Below, in pieces: positions 1 to 5,440 of a stretch of 10,059 nucleotides of DNA. Position numbers and translations under genes: made by a program. A model generated the notes under the pieces. It made no database searches, was not told where the DNA came from, and saw nothing but the letters and a program-made list of their open reading frames with translations. The DNA is from Phycisphaerae bacterium (GTDB lineage: Bacteria > Planctomycetota > Phycisphaerae > Phycisphaerales > SM1A02): NCBI GenBank assembly GCA_002862325.1, contig PKCT01000035.1, positions 1 to 10,059 on the forward strand, written 5' to 3'. Every line of letters begins with the position of its first letter. The first letter of the stretch is position 1.

Positions 1-2
1 GC

Positions 3-2639
3 GGCTGCGCCGCCGCCGACCTCGACATTTTGAACGTCGACAAGATCCGGGAGCATACCTTTGGCTACGCGAAGAATTTCTCGACGCGGCGGCTCATGGA
101 GGGCATGCGCTGCGCCTACACCCCGGGATGGGACTGCCACGGTCTCCCGATCGAACATCGGGTCATGACCGAGCTGCACGAGAAGGGCAAGGCGGCGAAG
201 CTCGCGAGTCTCGACGAGGACACGCGACGAATCGCCATCCGACGCGAGTGCGCCGCGTACGCGGAGAAGTTCATCAAGCTCCAGAAGGGGCAGATGCAGC
301 GGCTTCTGACGCTCGCGGACTACGACGATCCCTACCTGACGATGGCGCCTCGATTCGAGGCCAGGACCCTGGAGGTGTTCGCGGACATGATCGACCAGGG
401 GGTCGTCTACCGCGATCTCAAGCCGGTGCACTGGTCGATCGAGAATCGGACGGCCCTCGCCGAGGCCGAGCTCGAGTACCAGGATCGCGAGGATCCGCAG
501 GTCTTCGTCGACTTCGAGGCGAGGGATCGGGAGGCGGTCGCGGCGGCGTTCGAGGTCGAGCTCGACGCGACGCCGAGCTTCATGATCTGGACCACCACGC
601 CTTGGACGCTTCCCGCGAATCTGGCGATCGCGGTCGGCGAGCGCTACCGCTACGTGCTCGCGCGGCTCGACGGTCAGGAGACGGTCGTCGCGCGGGATCT
701 CCTCGAGCGGGTCGTCGAGCAGTGTGGGATCGACGAGGTCGAGGTCCTGGCTGAGTGTCAGGGCGAGCGGCTGCTGGGACTCGAGTACCGACATCCGTTC
801 ATCGAGCGCACCGGCCGCATTCTCGAGGCCGACTACGTCACGCTCGAGGATGGCACCGGCCTCGTGCACACGGCGCCCGGCCACGGTCAGGAGGACTATC
901 GAACCGGTCAACGGGAGGGGCTCGAGGTCTACTGCCCGGTGCAGGGGGATGGGACCTACGACGACACCGTTCCGGAATGGCTCGCTGGGAAGTCGATTTG
1001 GGAAGGCAACGAGCTGGTGGCCGCTCGACTGCGGGAGAGTGGACACCTCGTGCATCACGAGGTCTTCATGCACAGCTATCCGCATGATTGGCGGTCCAAG
1101 ACGCCCGTCATCTTCCGGAGTACCGAACAATGGTTCGTATCGGTCGATCGATCGATGGATCGCGACGGTCGAAGCATCCGGGATCTCGCCATGGAGGCGA
1201 CCCGCGACCAGGTGGCCTTCATCCCCGAATGGGGGCGGAATCGGATGCGCGGCATGGTCGAGTCCCGTCCGGACTGGTGTCTGTCCCGACAGCGGGCCTG
1301 GGGGCTTCCGATCCCGGCGTTCCAGATGCCCGACGGAACGGTGCTCATGACCGCGTCGACGGTGCGTGCGGTCGCCGCCGTCTTCGAGCAGCAGGGCTCG
1401 GACGCCTGGTTCAGCGCGACCGCGCAGGACCTCCTGGCCGGCTGGGATCCCGAGAAGGATCCGGACGTCCCCGAAGGGATCGAGATCGACCGGCTGTCGA
1501 AGATGTACGACATCTTCGACGTCTGGTTCGAGTCCGGTTCGAGTTGGGCCGCGGCGGTCCGAGACCGGGGTCAGGGCGTACCGGTCGATCTCTATCTAGA
1601 AGGCAGCGATCAGCATCGTGGTTGGTTCCAGCTGTCGCTCCTCACCGCCCTCGGGGCGATGGGCGAGCCGCCGTACCGAACGCTTCTCACCCATGGCTTC
1701 ATGGTCGACAAGGACGGTCGGAAGATGTCCAAGTCGGGCGGTAACGCGCTCGCCGTCGAGGGGTTGATCGACGAGTTCGGCGCCGACGTGTGCCGGTGGT
1801 GGGTCTTGTCGCTGCCGTTCGAGAACGACATCAAGGTCGACCTCGAGTTCTTCAAGATCGCCGCGGAGGGCTATCGCAAGATTCGCAACACGCTCCGATT
1901 CCTGCTCGGCAATCTGTCCGACTTCGATTCGGAGCGCGACGCGGTCGACGAGATCGACCCCGCGTCGATCGACGGCTGGGCGCTGGCGGAGGCGACGAGG
2001 GTCGAACAGGGCGTCCGCCTCGCCTATCGCGAGTACCGCTTCCGCGACGCCAGCCAGCTGATCTACGACTTCTGCAACGAGGCGCTGAGCGCGGTGTATC
2101 TGGTCGCGACGAAGGATCGTCTCTACTGCGACGTCGCGGATTCCCCCCGGCGTCGTCGGACGCAGACGGCGATGCACCGAATCGCCGAGCTTCTGTGCCG
2201 TCTCCTCGCGCCGGTCGTCCCACACACCGCGGACGAGGCGTACCGCTCGATGCACGGCGACGAGTCGACGATCCACCTCCAGGGTCCCCTCGATCTCTCC
2301 TTCGAATGCGATCACGAATGGACCGCGGTGCTGAACCTGCGGGATGCCGCGCTGAAGCGGCTCGAGGAGGCCAAGGCGACCGGACTCGAGAATCCACTCG
2401 ACGCCGGGCTCGTCGTACCTGATCCCGAGGGCACGTTCGAACGCTTCGGTCCTGATCTCGCAGACGCCTGCGGCGTAAGCAGGGCGCGGTTCGTGCGGGA
2501 GCTCGGTGAGGTGGCGGTGGAGGACCTTCGCGAGTCGCCCCGCTGCGAACGAAGTCGCAAACGCGACGGCACGGTGCGGGAACGAAGCGACGGATCGATG
2601 CTCTCGGATCGCGACGCGGAGGCGATCGGCCTCGCCTGA
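3..2639 (+). CDS. ileS: Isoleucyl-tRNA synthetase, 5'-partial
   Basis: Class I aminoacyl-tRNA synthetase that charges tRNA-Ile with isoleucine in the cytoplasm. The frame is open to the left edge, so the gene starts upstream; a TTG at 30 has no ribosome-binding site and is not a credible start. Visible motifs: GWDCHGLPIE at 126-155; the CP1 editing domain with WTTTPWTLPAN from 588 and GTGLVHTAPGHG..EDY at 852-899; KMSKS at 1722-1736; and a typical anticodon-binding helical domain (e.g. LSAVYL..KDRLYCD, then LLAPVVPHTADEAY). The C-terminus ends in CERSRKRDGT...MLSDRDAEAIGL, with only one cysteine where many bacterial IleRS have a CxxC...CxxC zinc finger. Oddity: no HIGH signature can be read in the roughly 33 codons before LMEG (96-107), although it should lie about 18 residues upstream of that glycine. 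This could be an assembly fault or deletion. The identification itself is very secure. Confidence 0.95.
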   Translation, partial: GCAAADLDILNVDKIREHTFGYAKNFSTRRLMEGMRCAYTPGWDCHGLPIEHRVMTELHEKGKAAKLASLDEDTRRIAIRRECAAYAEKFIKLQKGQMQRLLTLADYDDPYLTMAPRFEARTLEVFADMIDQGVVYRDLKPVHWSIENRTALAEAELEYQDREDPQVFVDFEARDREAVAAAFEVELDATPSFMIWTTTPWTLPANLAIAVGERYRYVLARLDGQETVVARDLLERVVEQCGIDEVEVLAECQGERLLGLEYRHPFIERTGRILEADYVTLEDGTGLVHTAPGHGQEDYRTGQREGLEVYCPVQGDGTYDDTVPEWLAGKSIWEGNELVAARLRESGHLVHHEVFMHSYPHDWRSKTPVIFRSTEQWFVSVDRSMDRDGRSIRDLAMEATRDQVAFIPEWGRNRMRGMVESRPDWCLSRQRAWGLPIPAFQMPDGTVLMTASTVRAVAAVFEQQGSDAWFSATAQDLLAGWDPEKDPDVPEGIEIDRLSKMYDIFDVWFESGSSWAAAVRDRGQGVPVDLYLEGSDQHRGWFQLSLLTALGAMGEPPYRTLLTHGFMVDKDGRKMSKSGGNALAVEGLIDEFGADVCRWWVLSLPFENDIKVDLEFFKIAAEGYRKIRNTLRFLLGNLSDFDSERDAVDEIDPASIDGWALAEATRVEQGVRLAYREYRFRDASQLIYDFCNEALSAVYLVATKDRLYCDVADSPRRRRTQTAMHRIAELLCRLLAPVVPHTADEAYRSMHGDESTIHLQGPLDLSFECDHEWTAVLNLRDAALKRLEEAKATGLENPLDAGLVVPDPEGTFERFGPDLADACGVSRARFVRELGEVAVEDLRESPRCERSRKRDGTVRERSDGSMLSDRDAEAIGLA

Positions 2640-2664
2640 TTCGATGCACGGCGGAAAAACGACA

Positions 2665-2688
2665 TCCTCGGGCCGAGAGACCCGGGGA
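2665..2688 (+). terminator. Hairpin 3' of ileS, probable terminator
   Basis: Arms TCCTCGGG (2665-2672) and CCCGGGGA (2681-2688) form 8 bp around an 8-nt loop, starting 26 nt after the ileS stop. One pair is U-G in the plus-strand transcript but would be a C-A mismatch in the minus-strand transcript, so the structure favours ileS mRNA. No T-run follows, so it is not a textbook Rho-independent terminator. It could equally be a 3'-end stabilising hairpin. Confidence 0.4.
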
Positions 2689-2828
2689 TGCGTGGACCCG
2701 ATCAGAGGGTGGATGAACCGTTTCCTGCCCGGAAGGCAGCTCGATGTGGGGGGCGGGTTCGACGCCTCCGTTGATGTCTGCCGACGATGCACGCGCGTAC
2801 AACCGACGGATGCCTGGGACGGGGTGAA

Positions 2829-2860
2829 GACCGCCCCCGGATCGATTTCCGAGGGCGGTC
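2829..2860 (-). terminator. Hairpin 3' of the secreted hydrolase gene, probable terminator
   Basis: Arms at 2829-2840 and 2849-2860 give a 12-bp GC-rich stem with an 8-nt loop, 56 nt beyond the hydrolase stop codon. In the minus-strand RNA all 12 positions pair, one as U-G. In the plus-strand RNA that position is a C-A mismatch, so the structure belongs with the minus-strand gene. Only two T residues follow (TTCACC), so termination efficiency is uncertain. Confidence 0.45.
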
Positions 2861-2916
2861 GCTGATGGATACGACCGGAGGCCGTGATTCGGGTCGGTTT
2901 CGAATCCGGCCGGTGG

Positions 2917-4815
2917 TCAGGGACAGGGCCCCCAGGCGGCGAGGAAGAGGCCCAGATCGGCCCCGTCCACATCGCCATCCTCGTCCAGATCACCCGAACA
3001 CTCGGTGGGACACGAACCCCATTGCGCCAGGAGCAGGCCGGCATCGGCGCCGTTCACGATCCCGTCACCGTTGAGATCGCCCAGGCAGGGCTCGCATCCG
3101 GTGTCCCGCCAGGACAGGATCGCGGCTCGAATGCGATCCCGGTAGAGGACCTCCATCGCATCGATGACGTTTCCGCTGGCCAGGGTGCCCTCGTTCGACG
3201 TGGCGTCGTTCACCCAGGCCCCGATGAAGTACTCCCGATCGACGATCGAGCAGTCGGATCGTCTCTGGGGAAGCCGGAAGTAGCCACCGCGGGAGCGGTG
3301 GGATTCGTCACTCGAGTCGCAGGTGTACGCACCGCCCTTGGTCGCCTCCAGGGCCAGGGAATTGAACTCCGCCACGTCCTCGGCGTTCAGACCGCTGACG
3401 GCGAGTTCGGCCTGGAGAATCGAATTGAACACGCCGTCGGACATGAAGCCGTGGAACTCGTCCTCGAACGAGCCGAGGATGCCGCCCGCGACCGCGGCAT
3501 GGACGTCGGCGAGATCCCTCAGCGTAGTCTGGTTGCGGGTGAATTCGCAGAAGCATCCGATGACGTGATTGAGGACCGTGTCCGAAGCCCCGACCGCGGA
3601 GGCGAGGTTCTGGATGGCGGTGGTGCCGAATCTGGCCCGAATCGCCTCGGTCGCGTGGTTGTCCGAGTTGGCCATCATGCGAATCAGCACCTGCTGGAGG
3701 GTTTCGGTGGTCGTGGTCCAGGTTCCATCCGCATCGCAAGGACGTGACGAGGTGTCGCCACTCGGTGGTCGGAGGTAGGTGACGTCGGCATCGAGGGCGT
3801 CGGCTCCAACGGCGACGAATCTCATGGCCGCGAAGTGGTGAAAGGTCTTCATCAGACTGGCGGGCTCGAACACCCTGGAGGTGTTGGTTCCCGCGATGAA
3901 CGGACCGTTCGACTCGGTGCAGTAGATTCCGGTGCTGCTGGCGACCGAGAGTCCGTCCCGGAGTTCGGCGTTCGCCTTGAGGGTCAGGTCGGCCGCGTTC
4001 CGTCTGAGGATCAGGGCCACGCGATCGCCGGCCGCGGTCGAATAGCGCTCGACGTCCACGATGCGGGCTCCACGGCTGGTCGCGTAGTCGACCGCATCGA
4101 GGGGTTCGACGGCGAAGAACCACCACCAGGGATCGCTGCCTCGCGGAAGCATGAGCGCCGACCAGCGGCCGTCGGCGTGTCGCTCGAGGTCGACGAGCCG
4201 GGCGTTGTTCTTTGCGAGCAGCTTGGTGATGTTGTCCAGCGTTCGATCCAGGTAGTACCACCAGGCGCTGGACTCGTCGCCGGTGTTGTTGATCCAGGTG
4301 AAGGCGTACCTGGTTCCGAAGATCGTCTCGTAGGGGACGACGTCGTGGATCCTGCGAGTGGGGTTGGCATCGACCCAGGACTCCACGCCGGAGCCGGAGA
4401 GGCCGAACTCCCAGTCGGTCTCGCCGACCGCGTCGGACCCATCCGCCGGCTTCATGATGACCGCGAACCGAAGGCCAGCCTTGGTCTGGTACACCTCCAC
4501 GTCGATCAGCCGGGCGTCGTTGGCGACCAGGAGGTCCTGGATCTCGGGAATGGTGACGCCGTAGTACCACCACCATCCGGATGCATATTCCCCGCTGTTG
4601 GGGACCGACACGACGTTGAAACGAAGCGGTTGTGCCTGTTCGATCTCGAGATCGATCAGCCGATTCCCTTCGTCGATCAGTTCGCCGACGCGATCCAGAT
4701 CGACGTTGGTCAGGTAGCTCCAGTCGGTCTGGTCCGTCTGGTCGTGATGGAGGTCGCCCATCGCAGTGCAGGTGGTGATCGCCGCAGCGATCGCGCAGAT
4801 CGTTCGATCCAACAT
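2917..4815 (-). CDS. Exported serine hydrolase: tandem repeats, beta-lactamase-like domain, dockerin-like tail
   Basis: A 632-residue protein starting at ATG 4815, chosen because AAAGGAAG lies just upstream and a signal-peptide-like stretch (about residues 1-20, one Arg then a hydrophobic core) follows. Residues about 36-275 hold some five repeats with the pattern 'RLIDLE.Y....RF..V' and aromatic clusters (GWWWYYG 80-86, AWWYYLD 184-190, PWWWFFA 229-235), resembling bacterial tandem repeat domain BTRD1. Residues about 285-565 look like a class A beta-lactamase/serine hydrolase (Beta-lactamase2-type): S320-L-M-K323 (SxxK), S384-D-N386 (SDN) and K493-G-G495 at the KTG box. Two dockerin/EF-hand loops follow: D580-x-N-x-D...D591 and D609-x-D-x-D...D620, each ending in LLLA.WG or LFLA.WG. 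Family knowledge supports an envelope or extracellular hydrolase. The substrate is unknown: peptidoglycan peptides, a protein (compare fungal polyglycine hydrolases) or a beta-lactam are all possible. It appears monocistronic. Confidence 0.9.
   Translation of the reverse strand: MLDRTICAIAAAITTCTAMGDLHHDQTDQTDWSYLTNVDLDRVGELIDEGNRLIDLEIEQAQPLRFNVVSVPNSGEYASGWWWYYGVTIPEIQDLLVANDARLIDVEVYQTKAGLRFAVIMKPADGSDAVGETDWEFGLSGSGVESWVDANPTRRIHDVVPYETIFGTRYAFTWINNTGDESSAWWYYLDRTLDNITKLLAKNNARLVDLERHADGRWSALMLPRGSDPWWWFFAVEPLDAVDYATSRGARIVDVERYSTAAGDRVALILRRNAADLTLKANAELRDGLSVASSTGIYCTESNGPFIAGTNTSRVFEPASLMKTFHHFAAMRFVAVGADALDADVTYLRPPSGDTSSRPCDADGTWTTTTETLQQVLIRMMANSDNHATEAIRARFGTTAIQNLASAVGASDTVLNHVIGCFCEFTRNQTTLRDLADVHAAVAGGILGSFEDEFHGFMSDGVFNSILQAELAVSGLNAEDVAEFNSLALEATKGGAYTCDSSDESHRSRGGYFRLPQRRSDCSIVDREYFIGAWVNDATSNEGTLASGNVIDAMEVLYRDRIRAAILSWRDTGCEPCLGDLNGDGIVNGADAGLLLAQWGSCPTECSGDLDEDGDVDGADLGLFLAAWGPCP
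2956..3078 (-). repeat. Dockerin-like calcium-binding repeat pair at the hydrolase C-terminus
   Basis: Two 12-residue EF-hand-like loops (D-x-N/D-x-D-G-x-V-x-G-A-D), each followed by GLLLAQWG or GLFLAAWG and separated by a short Cys-containing linker (SCPTECSG). Spacing of the D/N ligands fits calcium binding. Tails of this form are common on secreted proteins of Phycisphaerae. Their role there is not established; surface attachment or protein-protein docking is an inference. Confidence 0.85.
3991..4710 (-). repeat. About five BTRD-like repeats within the hydrolase
   Basis: Protein-level repeats in the N-terminal half of the hydrolase. The units share a helix-like segment ending in RLIDLE, RLIDVE, RLVDLE or RIVDVE, then a strand such as RFNVVSV, RFAVIMK, WSALMLP or RVALILR, and usually a W/Y/F-rich turn. 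Approximate units are residues 36-85, 86-130, 144-190, 191-235 and 236-275. The third lacks the RLIDLE core and is the most divergent. The DNA itself is not detectably repeated, so this is an old duplication. Confidence 0.7.
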
Positions 4816-4819
4816 GAAT

Positions 4820-4827
4820 CTTCCTTT
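4820..4827 (-). promoter_or_regulatory. Shine-Dalgarno sequence of the hydrolase gene
   Basis: On the minus strand AAAGGAAG lies 4 nt before ATG 4815. It fixes the start codon and is the strongest ribosome-binding site in the window; most neighbouring genes have none that is clear. I saw no convincing -35/-10 pair in the 185-nt spacer upstream. Confidence 0.75.
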
Positions 4828-4904
4828 CAGTGGAATCCCGGCGAATCGCCCCCGGAAAGGTGACGAGATTCGAGCCGGGTCGGGTGTTCGCCCACCTCTA
4901 CGCC

Positions 4905-4962
4905 ACGACCCATGGCGTGTGACACCGATTCCCGAGAAATCGGGAACGCCATGGGCGGTCGT
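4905..4962 (-). terminator. Nested inverted repeat between two minus-strand genes, possible terminator
   Basis: Outer arms CCCATGGCGT (4909-4918) and ACGCCATGGG (4946-4955) pair perfectly over 9-10 bp and are extended by ACGA/TCGT (4905-4908 with 4959-4962) across a 3-nt bulge. Inside, TTCCCGA (4929-4935) pairs with TCGGGAA (4940-4946) around a 4-nt loop, leaving about 10 unpaired nt on one side. A competing stem, CCGATT (4925-4930) with AATCGG (4938-4943), is also possible. It begins 38 nt after the stop of the tRNA-binding gene and may end that transcript, but no T-tract follows. It also lies upstream of the hydrolase start and could act there. Confidence 0.45.
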
Positions 4963-5000
4963 TCGGTTTCCGAGGGGTGGTCGAGGGGCTGAAGACCGGC

Positions 5001-5390
5001 TCAGCTGACTCGCGAGCCGGGGGCGACCTGCTGGTCCACGGTGACCACGACGACGTCGCGTTCCTCGGGACCGGGCTTGCCCTCCGCATCCGCCGGGGGG
5101 GTGTCCTTCAGATCGCTGGCGGCCAGAATCATGCCCTGGCTGATCTCGCCCCGGAGCTTCCGCGGTTCGAGATTGGCCACGACCACGACCTGCTTGCCCA
5201 CGAGGCTCTCGGGGTCGTACCACGCCTTGATGCCGGCACAGACCTGGCGGCCCTCTGGGGTTCCGTCGTCGAGCGTCACCTTCAGCAGCTTGTCGGCGTT
5301 CGGGTGGGCCTCGCAGGCCTTGACGGTCGCGACTCGAAGGTCGATTTTGGAGAAGTGCTCGAAGTCGATGTTGGGAAGTGGCTCGGACAT
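5001..5390 (-). CDS. Stand-alone MetRS C-terminal-like tRNA-binding protein
   Basis: A 129-residue OB-fold protein of the MetRS C-terminal / Trbp111 / MetG-beta family, which binds tRNA and, when fused to MetRS, dimerises it and raises tRNA affinity. Family marks: F-x-KIDLRVATV near residues 13-23, HPNADKLLKVTLDDG (about 29-43), VCAGI..WYDPESLVGK, VVVVANLEPRKLRGEISQGMILAASD, and a terminal V.PGS.V. Start ATG 5390 is chosen because family homology begins a few residues later and the frame upstream has no homology; the ribosome-binding site is weak (GGAA about 8 nt upstream). It lies 50 nt downstream of the ppiD-like gene on the same strand, with no hairpin between, so co-transcription is likely. 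There is no MetRS catalytic domain here. It may serve MetRS in trans or be a general tRNA chaperone. The RKLRGEISQGM block points to MetRS-type rather than CsaA. Confidence 0.9.
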   Translation of the reverse strand: MSEPLPNIDFEHFSKIDLRVATVKACEAHPNADKLLKVTLDDGTPEGRQVCAGIKAWYDPESLVGKQVVVVANLEPRKLRGEISQGMILAASDLKDTPPADAEGKPGPEERDVVVVTVDQQVAPGSRVS

Positions 5391-5440
5391 GGATGGATTC
5401 CGGGATGGGCGGGGGACCTGGTGGAAGGCGTTCGGCGGAA

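Noticed and set aside
30..32. TTG at 30 as the real start of ileS
   Set aside because: No ribosome-binding site, the frame is open upstream, and the N-terminal catalytic region would be missing.
1143..1162. Short GATC tandem run
   Set aside because: Explained by the codons for SVDRSMDRDG in IleRS; the GATC motif is common throughout the window.
2725..2739. CTGCC-CGGAA-GGCAG hairpin resembling the CCGGAAGG tip of SRP RNA
   Set aside because: The flanking conserved SRP domain IV bases (CAGG and AGCAG) are absent, and no long pairing arms surround it.
2752..2780. GGTTCGA-containing hairpin resembling a tRNA T-arm
   Set aside because: The stem is imperfect, and no matching acceptor, anticodon or D arm lies upstream.
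1596..3044. A 482-codon minus-strand frame spanning the ileS end and the intergenic region
   Set aside because: No protein-like composition or motif, and it overlaps both the IleRS anticodon-binding domain and the hydrolase tail.
3552..3580. Assigning the class A beta-lactamase Glu166 equivalent in the hydrolase
   Set aside because: Two candidates compete (D412 with N416, E424 with N428), with spacing favouring E424 but the following TT favouring another register; not decidable by eye.
2884..3747. A 287-codon plus-strand frame opposite the hydrolase
   Set aside because: Antisense to the catalytic and dockerin regions, whose motifs are unmistakable; no ribosome-binding site or homology.
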